Assembly (NCBI RefSeq): GCF_002282565.1
Contig: NZ_NCJT01000002.1
Location: 1 to 46,506 of the forward strand
Direction: 5' to 3'
From: Hyphomonas sp. 34-62-18
GTDB taxonomy: Bacteria; Pseudomonadota; Alphaproteobacteria; Caulobacterales; Hyphomonadaceae
DNA: 46,506 bases
The stretch's first letter is position 1. Each line of letters starts with the position of its first letter. Below are positions 15,053 through 23,473 of this stretch, piece after piece. The translations under genes and the position numbers were made by a program. The notes under the pieces were generated by a model. That model was not told the origin of the DNA. It searched no databases and saw only the letters and a program-made list of their open reading frames with translations.

Positions 15053-15575
15053 CGAGAGCCTTGCCTTTTACCCGCTGAACATCGCTGTACTGACGGTATC
15101 CGATACCCGAAATACCGAAACAGATACTTCTGGCGGCCTGCTCATCGAGCGGGCCCGGGCGGCGGGTCATAATGTGGTCGAGCGCGCCATCGTCAGGGAT
15201 GAGGTGGCGGATATCCGTACAGTTGTCTCGCGATGGATCGCCGAACCGGGGATCGACGTGGTGCTGACGACGGGTGGAACAGGATTCTCTCCTCGCGATG
15301 TGACCCCTGAAGCCGTCAAACCGCTGTTCCGGCGTGAGATGGATGGCTTTTCCGTCGTCTTTCACCAGGTGAGCCTTGGTACGGTGGGCGTTTCGACGCT
15401 GCAGTCCCGTGCTTTCGCGGGGCAAGCGGGCGAGACATTCATATTCTGTGTTCCAGGTTCAACCGGCGCCTGCCGGGACGCATGGGACCATGTGTTCGCC
15501 CTGGAGTTCGATAGCAGGTTCCGGCCGTGCTCCCTGGTCGGTCAGATTGAACGCTATCGGGGGATCTGTCCGTGA
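15030..15575 (+). CDS. moaB: MoaB/Mog-type molybdopterin adenylyltransferase
   Basis: A 181-residue MoaB/MogA-family protein, which adenylylates molybdopterin before Mo insertion by MoeA. The signature [16 protein letters not shown] (~90-105) is intact, and the C-terminal [14 protein letters not shown] is typical of MoaB. The start overlaps the end of moaE with GGAGA six bases upstream. It also overlaps moaC by 4 bp, so moaE-moaB-moaC-moeA are translationally linked. MoaB and Mog are not always distinguishable; the product is one of the two. Confidence 0.9.
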   Translation: MKKMPGIDESLAFYPLNIAVLTVSDTRNTETDTSGGLLIERARAAGHNVVERAIVRDEVADIRTVVSRWIAEPGIDVVLTTGGTGFSPRDVTPEAVKPLFRREMDGFSVVFHQVSLGTVGVSTLQSRAFAGQAGETFIFCVPGSTGACRDAWDHVFALEFDSRFRPCSLVGQIERYRGICP

Positions 15576-16060
15576 CGAAGCTGACCCACCTCGATTCTGA
15601 TGGCCGCGTTCATATGGTGGATGTGAGCGAGAAGGCCGCAAGTGTGCGCCGCGCGGTGGCGAGCGGGCGCGTGCGATGCCTGCCCGAAACGCTAGCTGCG
15701 GTGCGCGAGGCGCGCACGCCCAAGGGGGCGGTTATCACGACGGCAGAGCTCGCCGGCATCATGGCGGCCAAGCGAACCCATGAATTGATCCCGCTCTGCC
15801 ACCCGCTGATGCTCAGCAAGGTGGCCGTTACGATAGAGATGGATGACGCCCTGCCGGGCTTCAGAATTTCCGCCGAAGTGCGACTGACCGGCCAGACCGG
15901 CATTGAGATGGAAGCGCTGACCGCCGCGAGTGTCGCCGCGCTCACGCTCTATGACATGCTTAAAGCTGTCGACAAGGGTATCATCATTGAAGGGATCCGC
16001 CTTGAAGAGAAGAGCGGCGGCAAGTCCGGCGACTGGCGGGCGGAGACCGAAGCGCCATGA
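15572..16060 (+). CDS. moaC: MoaC, cyclic pyranopterin monophosphate synthase
   Basis: A 162-residue enzyme completing the first step of Moco synthesis: it turns the MoaA product into cPMP. It begins at GTG 15572, overlapping the moaB stop. The diagnostic segments are [14 protein letters not shown] (~74-87) and [20 protein letters not shown] plus LKAVDKG near the C-terminus. These contain the active-site His, Glu, Asp and Lys residues of the family. The next gene, moeA, overlaps its stop by 4 bp. Confidence 0.95.
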   Translation: MTKLTHLDSDGRVHMVDVSEKAASVRRAVASGRVRCLPETLAAVREARTPKGAVITTAELAGIMAAKRTHELIPLCHPLMLSKVAVTIEMDDALPGFRISAEVRLTGQTGIEMEALTAASVAALTLYDMLKAVDKGIIIEGIRLEEKSGGKSGDWRAETEAP

Positions 16061-17241
16061 TTTCCTTCAATGAGGCACTCTCCCGCGTGATCGGCGTCGC
16101 GCTGCCATTGGGTTCTGAAAGCGTGTCCTTCGAAGCCGCATCGGGTCGAGTGCTTTCCGAAGCGGTCACGGCGCGGTTTGCCATGCCGCGTACTGATGTC
16201 TCGGCCATGGATGGATATGCCGTGCGTGAGGCCGATCTCAAGGATATTCCATTCAGCCTGATCATTGCCGGGGAGGCGGCTGCCGGCACGCTGCCAGGCC
16301 AGCGGTTGCCGGAGCGCGCGGCATTTCGCATCTTTACAGGCGCGCCGGTTCCCGACGGCGCAAACCGCGTGATCGTTCAGGAAAACGCCGAACGCGCGGG
16401 CGATCGGGTCACCTTTCTTCGCCCACATGGACCTGGCCGCAATATTCGGGCCGCAGGATCGGATTTCGCAGCGGGTGACCTGCTTGTGCCTGCCGGGATT
16501 CGCCTTGACTGGAGGGCTCTGACCACCGCTGCGGCCGCAGACCAGGGCAGGATCTCTGTCTGGCGCCAACCGTGTGTGGTGATCCTGGCCACGGGTGATG
16601 AGTTGGCCGCGCCGGGGCAGGCAATGGAAAGGCCCGGCGCCATCCCGGAAAGCGTCTCGCCTGGCATCGCCGCATTCGTTACCGCACATGGTGGCTGTCT
16701 GTTGCGGTCCGAGCGCCTGCCGGATGTGCCCGAACTGCTTGGTGCGGCGGCTGCGCGCGCGCTGCAGGAGGCTGATCTGATCATCATGATTGGTGGCGCG
16801 TCAGTCGGTGACCGTGATTACTCGCGTTCGGTGTTTGGTGAAGCGCCTGATTATGTTTTCCCAAAAGTAGCCATCAAGCCCGGCAAGCCCGTCTGGCTGG
16901 CGCGGATTGGTACCCGCCTCGTTCTTGGCCTTCCGGGCAATCCAACGTCTGCTCTGGTCACTGCCCGGCTGCTGCTGGCGCCCCTCCTGACCGGGATGAG
17001 TGGCGGCGATGCGGCCACTGCCGTCGTGTTCGAGCAGGGCTGTTGCGCTGATCCGCTTCCTGCTTGCGGTGACCGGGAAACCTTCCTCCGGGCCCGGATG
17101 ACGGAACGCGGGCTTGTTCTGGCAGACTCGCAGGATTCAGGGAGCCAGCGGTCACTTGCGGTGTCAGATGCACTGATACGCCGTTTGCCTGGCGCACCGG
17201 CTGAACCGGCGGGCGCACCTGTTTCCTATATCCGCTTCTGA
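16057..17241 (+). CDS. moeA: MoeA, molybdopterin molybdenumtransferase
   Basis: A 394-residue MoeA that inserts molybdate into adenylylated molybdopterin. Domain order is normal: N-terminal linker helix, domain with [10 protein letters not shown] (~49-58), beta-barrel region with [14 protein letters not shown], the MPT-binding domain with [11 protein letters not shown] and [10 protein letters not shown], and [11 protein letters not shown] near residue ~292-302. A C-terminal beta-domain follows. Its start overlaps moaC by 4 bp. It completes the operon segment for Moco synthesis needed by NarG. Confidence 0.94.
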   Translation: MISFNEALSRVIGVALPLGSESVSFEAASGRVLSEAVTARFAMPRTDVSAMDGYAVREADLKDIPFSLIIAGEAAAGTLPGQRLPERAAFRIFTGAPVPDGANRVIVQENAERAGDRVTFLRPHGPGRNIRAAGSDFAAGDLLVPAGIRLDWRALTTAAAADQGRISVWRQPCVVILATGDELAAPGQAMERPGAIPESVSPGIAAFVTAHGGCLLRSERLPDVPELLGAAAARALQEADLIIMIGGASVGDRDYSRSVFGEAPDYVFPKVAIKPGKPVWLARIGTRLVLGLPGNPTSALVTARLLLAPLLTGMSGGDAATAVVFEQGCCADPLPACGDRETFLRARMTERGLVLADSQDSGSQRSLAVSDALIRRLPGAPAEPAGAPVSYIRF

Positions 17242-17271
17242 GACTTCAGGCTCATCCGACAGGAGACATAG

Positions 17272-17649
17272 ATGACTGAAAACGAAAAAATCATCCGGGA
17301 ATTCATAGCCGCCTGGTCGCGTCTGGGCGTCGATGAAATTGTCAGCTATTTTGCCGAGGACGGCGTTTACCACAACATGCCCTTCAGACCGGTGACAGGT
17401 CATGGTCCCCTGAAAGCATTTGTCGGCAATTTCCTGAAGGACTGGACAGAGACGAACTGGGAGATCCTGACTCTGGTCAGCTCGGGCGATATTGTTGTAG
17501 CCGAGCGCCTCGATCGCACGAGACTGGGAACGCAGGCTGTCGATCTTCCCTGTTGCGGCGTGTTTGTCATGGAAGGCGGGAAGATCAAAGTCTGGCGGGA
17601 CTATTTCGATATGGCGACTTACACGCGCGGTATATCCGGCGAGGCATGA
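17272..17649 (+). CDS. Limonene-1,2-epoxide-hydrolase-fold (SnoaL-like) protein
   Basis: A 125-residue alpha+beta barrel protein with a good ribosome site (AGGAG) before ATG 17272. The catalytic triad of limonene-1,2-epoxide hydrolase appears to be present: Arg79-x-Asp81 (in ERLDR) and Asp110 (in WRDYFDM). The N-terminus (NEKIIREFIAAWSRL) and YHNMPF also match that family. It may therefore be a real hydrolase and not a generic SnoaL protein. It lies between moeA and nrdJ in the same direction with no evident link to nitrate respiration. The substrate is unknown. Confidence 0.75.
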   Translation: MTENEKIIREFIAAWSRLGVDEIVSYFAEDGVYHNMPFRPVTGHGPLKAFVGNFLKDWTETNWEILTLVSSGDIVVAERLDRTRLGTQAVDLPCCGVFVMEGGKIKVWRDYFDMATYTRGISGEA

Positions 17650-17663
17650 GAGACTGGCCGTGA

Positions 17664-17677
17664 TTGATCCTTGTCAA
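17664..17677 (+). promoter_or_regulatory. FNR/Dnr-type box upstream of nrdJ
   Basis: TTGATCCTTGTCAA matches the FNR/Dnr/NnrR consensus (TTGAT-n4-ATCAA, with GTCAA accepted in Dnr/NNR sites). Both half-sites are identical to those of the box before narK. It is centred ~120 bp before the nrdJ start at 17791, leaving room for a promoter with the box near -41.5 and a ~78 base leader. It suggests anaerobic or N-oxide-dependent expression of the B12-dependent ribonucleotide reductase. Confidence 0.75.
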
Positions 17678-17790
17678 GGCAGGCCGGGGAATTTTCATCC
17701 CGCTGTCAGATGCTGCGCACCCCGCGTTTTGCCGCACCGAATCGGAGAGCCTGACCGTCCTTCAGCGATCAGATGAACAGGACAATCACC

Positions 17791-19986
17791 ATGCCTTTCG
17801 ACACGCCGCTTGCAGCCGAAATCTGGGAAAAGAAATACCGCTTCCGCTCCGACGAGGGTGAGGATGTTGACCTCGCCGCAACGCTTTCTCGTGTTGCCAA
17901 TGCTGTTGCCAAAGCGGAGAACCCCGCAAACCGGAAGGTCTGGCGCGCGCGGTTCCGCGATGCGCTCACGGACTTCCGATTTATCCCCGCAGGACGGATC
18001 CTCGCCGGTGCCGGGACGGCGCGCAATGTCACCCTGTTCAACTGTTTTGTGATGGGGACTCTCCCTGACAACCTGCCAGGAATCTTCGAACATCTTCGTG
18101 AAGCGGCTGTTACCCTGCAGCAGGGCGGCGGGGTAGGGATGGATTTCTCCACCATCCGCCCGTCTGGTGCTCCGGTCATGGGCGTCGGCGCGCAGGCGTC
18201 CGGTCCGCTCTCCTTCATGGACACATGGGATGCAATGTGCCGGACCATCATGTCGGCGGGCCAGCGGCGCGGCGCGATGATGGGCTGCCTGCGCATTGAT
18301 CATCCCGATATCGAGGCCTTCATCGACGCCAAGCGCGATGGCGCGCGGTTTCGCAACTTCAACCTTTCGGTCCTTGTGACCGATGAATTCATGGCGGCGC
18401 TGGAGGCGGGCAGGGACTGGACGCTCAGCTTCAATGGCCAGCCCTATCGCTCATTGCCTGCGTCAGGTCTCTGGGACCGGCTCATGCAGGCGACCTATGA
18501 CGCCGCAGAGCCCGGCGTGATCTTTGTCGACCGGGTGAATGCGCTCAACAATCTCGCAGACACTGAGACGATCAGCGCCTCAAATCCCTGCGGCGAGCAG
18601 ATGCTGCCGCCCTATGGCGCGTGTCTTCTGGGCTCGATCAATCTGGCGCGGCTTGTTTCCTCTCCCTTTGAGGCAGATGCGAAAATCGAGCTGACCGAGC
18701 TTGAAACGCTGACAGAAACCGCCATCCGCTTTCTTGACAATGTTATCGACATCTCGCGCTACCCCCTTGAGCAGCAGGGAGAGGAGGCCCGCGCCAAACG
18801 CAGGCTCGGACTGGGCGTCACGGGGCTTGCTGACGCCTTGATCTTCTGCGGCGCTGCCTATGGTTCGGACAAGGCCGTCGCTCTGTCTGAGCGCTGGATG
18901 GGGGCAATCAAGCGTGCCGCCTATCGCGCGTCAGCCCATCTCGCGGCGGAGAAGGGACCTTACCCGCTTTTTGACAAGGCCATTCTGGATCGCCCGAACC
19001 TTCTGGGCCTCGATCCTGACACGCGTGCCCTGATCTCCGAGCATGGCCTGCGCAATGGCTGCCTCACATCGATAGCGCCTACTGGCACAACCTCACTGCT
19101 TGCCGACAACGTTTCCTCCGGAGTGGAACCCGTTTTTGCCTTTTCCTATTCGCGGAAAGTGCGTCAGGCGGACGGCACCAGTGTCGAAGAACCCGTCACC
19201 GACTATGCGCTTCGTGTCTGGCACAGGCTGCACGGCGACGCGGCGCCACCGGCAGACGTATTCGTCAGTGCACAGACCCTGACCCCTCAGGATCATCTTC
19301 GCATGCAGGCAAGCGCGCAGCGTTTTGTGGACAGTTCCATTTCGAAGACCGTCAACTGTCCGGCCGATATCAGCTTCGATGCGTTCAAGGATGTCTATCG
19401 CGAAGGCTATCGGCTCGGCTGCAAGGGACTGACGACCTACCGGCCCAATGCCATCACAGGGTCTGTCCTTTCGGTCGCTGAAACGCCTGTCCAAGCGGAC
19501 GTACCGGAGACGCCGCTCGCGCCGCGCGCACGCAAACTGGAAGGGGCGACCTACAAACTCAAATGGCCGCAAAGCGCGCATGCTGTCTATGTTACCATTA
19601 ATGATGCAGACACCGGTCATGGACCCCGGCCATTCGAGATCTTCGTCAACTCCAAGAACATGGACCATTATGCCTGGACCCTTGCCCTGACACGGATGAT
19701 TTCGGCTGTGTTCCGCCGGGGGGGCGATGTCAGTTTCGTGGCCGACGAGCTTCAGGCTGTGTTTGATCCGCAGGGCGGCGCGTTCATGGACGGGCGGTAC
19801 GTGCCTTCTCTGCCCGCCGCGATCGGACGCGTTGTGGCCGAACATCTCGGCATGACGGGTGCGGGCAGTGCCGAGACTGGCAACCGCAAGGATGCAGCCT
19901 GTTGCCCGAAATGTGGTCAGAAAGCACTGATCCGTAAGGAAGGCTGTGACACCTGTCTCGAGTGCGGCCATTCGAAATGCGGGTAA
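17791..19986 (+). CDS. nrdJ: Adenosylcobalamin-dependent (class II) ribonucleotide reductase
   Basis: A 731-residue class II RNR, which makes dNTPs without oxygen using a coenzyme B12 radical. I chose ATG 17791, with AGGA 8 bases before it; ATG 17773 adds six residues. The first redox Cys is in LFNCFVMG (~Cys85) and the active-site Asn265-Cys267-Glu269 in SNPCGEQ. The finger-loop region is intact. The C-terminus ends with a zinc-ribbon-like Cys cluster (CCPKCGQ and CDTCLECGHSKCG), also a possible thioredoxin-reducing tail. It sits between Moco genes and nnrS behind an FNR-type box, so it probably supplies DNA precursors during nitrate respiration. Confidence 0.94.
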   Translation: MPFDTPLAAEIWEKKYRFRSDEGEDVDLAATLSRVANAVAKAENPANRKVWRARFRDALTDFRFIPAGRILAGAGTARNVTLFNCFVMGTLPDNLPGIFEHLREAAVTLQQGGGVGMDFSTIRPSGAPVMGVGAQASGPLSFMDTWDAMCRTIMSAGQRRGAMMGCLRIDHPDIEAFIDAKRDGARFRNFNLSVLVTDEFMAALEAGRDWTLSFNGQPYRSLPASGLWDRLMQATYDAAEPGVIFVDRVNALNNLADTETISASNPCGEQMLPPYGACLLGSINLARLVSSPFEADAKIELTELETLTETAIRFLDNVIDISRYPLEQQGEEARAKRRLGLGVTGLADALIFCGAAYGSDKAVALSERWMGAIKRAAYRASAHLAAEKGPYPLFDKAILDRPNLLGLDPDTRALISEHGLRNGCLTSIAPTGTTSLLADNVSSGVEPVFAFSYSRKVRQADGTSVEEPVTDYALRVWHRLHGDAAPPADVFVSAQTLTPQDHLRMQASAQRFVDSSISKTVNCPADISFDAFKDVYREGYRLGCKGLTTYRPNAITGSVLSVAETPVQADVPETPLAPRARKLEGATYKLKWPQSAHAVYVTINDADTGHGPRPFEIFVNSKNMDHYAWTLALTRMISAVFRRGGDVSFVADELQAVFDPQGGAFMDGRYVPSLPAAIGRVVAEHLGMTGAGSAETGNRKDAACCPKCGQKALIRKEGCDTCLECGHSKCG

Positions 19987-20007
19987 ATTTGAAAAGGGAT
20001 ATGCAGA

Positions 20008-21204
20008 ATGGCGACCAGTGCTGAACAAATTCGTGCCTATAGGGGGCCGGCTCTGTTCAGCCTTGGCCTGCGGCCCTTCTTTCTGTTGGGCGCGATCTGG
20101 GCAGCAATCGCCATACCCCTCTGGATTGCGACCTATGCGTTTGGCCCGGTGGCCCTGCCGGTAGAGGCGGGCCTTGCATTTCATGTGCATGAAATGGTCT
20201 TCGGTTACGGCTCTGCGATCGTGGCAGGGTTTCTGCTGACTGCGGTTCCGAACTGGACGGGCCGGCTGCCTGTCTGCGGACAACCCCTCATGATATTGGT
20301 GGCGATCTGGATTGCGGGGCGTATCGCCATGCTGGTCCAGCCGGACCCTGCCTGGTTGGCGGGGGCCATCGAGAGCGCTTTCCTTCTGGTTTTTGCCGGT
20401 ATCATCTGGCGCGAAGTGATTGCAGGCAAGAATACGCGAAACCTGAAAGTAGCCGCTGCTGTCTCGGTCCTTGCCCTGGCGAATGTCGGATTTCATTGGA
20501 GCGAAATCATAAATGGTGGCCTGCCGCAGATGGCCATAAGGACGGGACTGGCCGCGCTGATTTTTCTGATCCTGCTGATCGGCGGGCGGATCACCCCGAG
20601 TTTTACGCGCAACTGGCTCGCCAGACGGGGCGGCGCGATGCCGGCCCCGTTTGACCGGTATGACGGCATGGCGCTGCTTTTTTCCCTCGCTGCCCTTGCG
20701 CTTTGGGCGCTCTTCGGGGACCGCGCATTGTCATCCGGACTACTTGTATTGGCGGGTGCCCTCAATATCGTTCGACTCGCAAGATGGCAGGGGCAGCGAA
20801 CGCTCGCTGAACCCCTCGTGACCATTCTGCATATCGGATTTGCCTGGGCGGCGCTGGCGCTCATCCTTCTCGGCCTGAGCGGTATTTTCCCGGCCGGCGT
20901 TCCGCGTGTCGCAGGCATTCACGCGGCCGGCGCAGGCGCGGTTGGCGTCATGACCTTGGCGGTCATGACGCGGGCAAGTCTGGGGCACACGGGTCACGTC
21001 CTGCATGCAGGGTGGGGGACAGTGCTGGTATATGGATTGGTCAATGCCGGCGCGATCACGCGTGTGGTGGCGCCGTTCCTCGACGGGGCACTTCAAGCGC
21101 CGGTCAATTATGTCGCAAGTGGATTTTGGGCAGGCGCATTCGCGCTTTTCGCAATGGTCTACGGCCCGAGGTTGTTGGCACCGCGGCCTGATCCTGTGCC
21201 TTGA
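20008..21204 (+). CDS. nnrS: NnrS family heme/copper membrane protein
   Basis: A 398-residue, about 12-helix membrane protein of the NnrS family, which protects cells from nitrosative stress by limiting dinitrosyl-iron damage. Landmarks: ALFSLGLRPFFLLGA at the N-terminus, FHVHEMVFGYGSAIVAGFLLTAVPNWTG (His residues for metal), GGRITPSFTRNWL, and TRASLGHTGH near the C-terminus. It begins 21 bp after nrdJ and is probably co-transcribed with it from the FNR-type box. It is unrelated to the downstream moaA, whose leader starts after this stop. Confidence 0.93.
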   Translation: MATSAEQIRAYRGPALFSLGLRPFFLLGAIWAAIAIPLWIATYAFGPVALPVEAGLAFHVHEMVFGYGSAIVAGFLLTAVPNWTGRLPVCGQPLMILVAIWIAGRIAMLVQPDPAWLAGAIESAFLLVFAGIIWREVIAGKNTRNLKVAAAVSVLALANVGFHWSEIINGGLPQMAIRTGLAALIFLILLIGGRITPSFTRNWLARRGGAMPAPFDRYDGMALLFSLAALALWALFGDRALSSGLLVLAGALNIVRLARWQGQRTLAEPLVTILHIGFAWAALALILLGLSGIFPAGVPRVAGIHAAGAGAVGVMTLAVMTRASLGHTGHVLHAGWGTVLVYGLVNAGAITRVVAPFLDGALQAPVNYVASGFWAGAFALFAMVYGPRLLAPRPDPVP

Positions 21205-21260
21205 CGGGTCCGGACCGGTCACTTGACTCCCATCAATCCGGCGACGCGCGAGCGTCAAAG

Positions 21261-21398
21261 ACCCTGGGCGGCACGCAGCATAGCGTGTTGGAAATTCGCT
21301 CCGAGCCGTTCCGCCTAAAGCGCCGTTTCCCGGTGTCATGGCGGCCCGGCCGAGGGTGGCAGTTGGAAACCCTGCCGCCTCCCGTGCTTGGAAAGGAG
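21261..21398 (+). ncRNA. Candidate Moco (molybdenum cofactor) riboswitch in the moaA leader
   Basis: The 201 bp between nnrS and moaA is a structured leader. Its 3' part, GCCTCCCGTGCTTGGAAAGG (21377-21396), closely resembles the end of the E. coli moaA Moco RNA. An 8 bp stem pairs GGTGGCAG (21355-21362) with CTGCCGCC (21372-21379), and its loop contains G-GAAA-C, a GNRA-type tetraloop. Upstream, CCTAAAG (21313-21319) and TCATGG (21336-21341) flank a small hairpin in the manner of an 11-nt tetraloop receptor. A tetraloop plus receptor is a known hallmark of the Moco motif. The element overlaps the Shine-Dalgarno AAGGAG, so ligand binding could block moaA translation. Boundaries are approximate. 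Confidence 0.65.
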
Positions 21399-21405
21399 CC
21401 ATGCG

Positions 21406-22398
21406 ATGACACATCCCGGCGCAGTCGCGACGGATGCCTTCGGGCGCAGGTTCAGTTACCTGCGGCTGTCGGTTACAGAAGTCTGCAATTTTCGATGTAC
21501 CTACTGCTTGCCGGATGGATACCGAAAAACCGGTTCCATGGACTTTCTCGCCGCAGACGAGATTGAACGGCTCGTGCGCGCCTTCACCGGGCTTGGCATC
21601 CGTAAGGTCCGGCTGACAGGCGGCGAACCGACTGTCCGGAAGGATCTGACGCAACTGATCGCCCGCATTTCAGCGACGCCGGGGATTGAGAAAGTCGCCC
21701 TGACGACAAATGGCTGGAATCTGCCTCGCCATATCGATGAGTGGGTTGGGGCGGGGCTGACCAACCTCAATGTCAGCATAGACTCCCTCGACAGGGAGGC
21801 CTTTCATCGCATTACCGGCCATGATCGTCTAGCGGATGTGCTTGCTGGACTGGAGCGCGCGCTGTCCCTGCCTCTGAAGACCGTCAAAGTGAATGCCGTG
21901 CTGTTGCGGGACGGGCTTGAGGAGGATTTTTCGAGCTGGACAGAGTTCGTCCGTGAGCGTCCCGTCTCCGTCCGTTTCATCGAGCTGATGCGGACAGGGG
22001 ATAACAAGACGTTCTTTGAGGCGCAGCATGTGAGCGGCCGGATCCTGCGCCAGTGGCTGGAGGACAATGGCTGGACTGCAAAAGCACGCGGGGAAGATGA
22101 CGGACCGGCGACCGAGTTCACGCATCCTGGTTATGCCGGCCGGATCGGACTGATCGCGCCCTACGGGCCGGGCTTCTGCGATGGGTGCAACCGGCTGCGC
22201 GTCACAGCGCGGGGACAACTCCGGCTGTGCCTTTTCGGACAAGGCGGACGCGACCTTCGGGACCTGCTCGGCTCAGATGATAGCACCCAAGTTCTCAAGT
22301 CGCGGATTGTCGAGGCTCTGACCTTCAAACCTGCAGCGCACAATCTTCACACCGCCAATCCTGGCGACATCAGAAATCTGGCTCAGACCGGAGGCTAG
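21406..22398 (+). CDS. moaA: MoaA, GTP 3',8-cyclase (radical SAM)
   Basis: A 330-residue radical-SAM enzyme performing the first committed step of Moco synthesis, from GTP. I chose ATG 21406 (AAGGAG 7 bases upstream); an ATG at 21401 is out of frame. The SAM cluster motif is Cys27-x3-Cys31-x2-Cys34 (CNFRCTYC). The second [4Fe-4S] site uses the Cys residues of GFCDGCNRLRVTARGQLRLC. The C-terminus ends in the essential Gly-Gly (AQTGG). The gene is separated from the moaDEBC-moeA set by nrdJ and nnrS and has its own structured leader. Its stop overlaps the convergent regulator gene by 4 bp. Confidence 0.95.
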   Translation: MTHPGAVATDAFGRRFSYLRLSVTEVCNFRCTYCLPDGYRKTGSMDFLAADEIERLVRAFTGLGIRKVRLTGGEPTVRKDLTQLIARISATPGIEKVALTTNGWNLPRHIDEWVGAGLTNLNVSIDSLDREAFHRITGHDRLADVLAGLERALSLPLKTVKVNAVLLRDGLEEDFSSWTEFVRERPVSVRFIELMRTGDNKTFFEAQHVSGRILRQWLEDNGWTAKARGEDDGPATEFTHPGYAGRIGLIAPYGPGFCDGCNRLRVTARGQLRLCLFGQGGRDLRDLLGSDDSTQVLKSRIVEALTFKPAAHNLHTANPGDIRNLAQTGG

Positions 22399-23168
22399 TC
22401 GCTCTTCGTGTCGAGCAGGCCCTGCTGTCGTTCGGTGAAGGCCTTGCCTTTCGTGTTGCAATCCTGCGCATAGTGGTTGTCGATCAGTGGGGTTGGGCGT
22501 GCGAGCCGCTCGAGCGCGGCCACATTGTCGAACCGGACATGAGCGCCTTCGACACTCACCCCTTTGTCCGAAAGCTTGGAGAAGGCCCGGGAAAGGTTTT
22601 CTGGTGTCATGCCAAGAAGGGCGGCCAGGACGCGCTTCTCGTGCGGCAGAACGATTGTGTTCTTTTCACCCTGACGGACACGCTGGGTGAGCAGATAGTT
22701 GGCAAGCCGCTCGGTTGAGTCCCGCAGCTTGTGGTTCTTGATGGAGCGAACGAGCCCGCGATAGCAGCCGGCAAGTTCTTCCGACACGGCAAACCCGAAA
22801 GTGGCGTCCTCTTTCATCGACCGCCGCAGGGAATCGCCCGGCACCATCAGGATTTCGGAACGCTCCAGCGTGACAGCGCTCATGAGTGAATCCGACTCAA
22901 GCACGACCGCCGCCAGGATAAATGTTGAAACTGGCCGCAGAATCGCGAGCGTTGTGTCCTTCGATTTCCAGCCAGCGCCCAGTTCGACTGCGCCTTCCAG
23001 CAGGATGTAAAGGAAATCGACGGGATCTCCTTCCATCAGAAGCGTCGTATTGGCCGGAAAACGCTGGAGAAAAGCCCCGGTCATCGCTCTTGCGAAGGTC
23101 GGATCATCGGCCTGCTTGAAGAAGGAGATGTTTCTTACGCGCTCTGCATCTGCGCTTCGAATGGTCAT
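22395..23168 (-). CDS. Crp/Fnr-family regulator, Dnr/NarR-like
   Basis: A 257-residue Crp/Fnr protein. A cyclic-nucleotide-binding-like sensor domain (~15-130, with LMEGDPVDFLYILLEGAVEL) is followed by a helix-turn-helix (~195-220, VLAALLGMTPENLSRAFSKL). It has no N-terminal Cys cluster, so it is not an oxygen-sensing FNR; Dnr/NarR-type proteins of this group respond to NO, nitrate or nitrite. It has an unusual ~30-residue C-terminal tail after the recognition helix. It lies divergent from narK, with a TTGAT-n4-GTCAA box between them, so it probably activates the nar operon and perhaps nrdJ and nnrU. The exact sensor ligand cannot be read from sequence. Confidence 0.85.
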   Translation of the reverse strand: MTIRSADAERVRNISFFKQADDPTFARAMTGAFLQRFPANTTLLMEGDPVDFLYILLEGAVELGAGWKSKDTTLAILRPVSTFILAAVVLESDSLMSAVTLERSEILMVPGDSLRRSMKEDATFGFAVSEELAGCYRGLVRSIKNHKLRDSTERLANYLLTQRVRQGEKNTIVLPHEKRVLAALLGMTPENLSRAFSKLSDKGVSVEGAHVRFDNVAALERLARPTPLIDNHYAQDCNTKGKAFTERQQGLLDTKSD

Positions 23169-23264
23169 ATCGTCCTCCTGAACCGCCGGGTGACTTTCGC
23201 GGCGTTGCTGCTTGCAGATCGGGTCTGACGGGGTCCTGTGTATTTTTTGATCCTGATGGTGAGC

Positions 23265-23278
23265 TTGATAAAAGTCAA
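23265..23278 (+). promoter_or_regulatory. FNR/Dnr-type box in the narK promoter
   Basis: TTGATAAAAGTCAA matches the FNR/Dnr consensus with one substitution (GTCAA for ATCAA). It lies in the 305 bp gap between the regulator (minus) and narK (plus). If it acts at -41.5, transcription would start near 23313, giving a ~160 base narK leader. The rest of the gap (23169-23473) shows no convincing gene. Confidence 0.75.
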
Positions 23279-23473
23279 GGTAACCGATGACGACTTTCCG
23301 TGTCGTGGTCGGCGCAGATCAGGCCTTGGGCATGGCTTCGTCAGGCGAGCTCAGATTGATTTCAAGCCAGGCGCAAAAGCGGACATCCGCCAAGAAAGCG
23401 CTTCACAATTATCAAGGCACAGGCGCCCCACTGCTGACACCTCTGGACCCTGAACACGAGACGCGGGGGCCAT

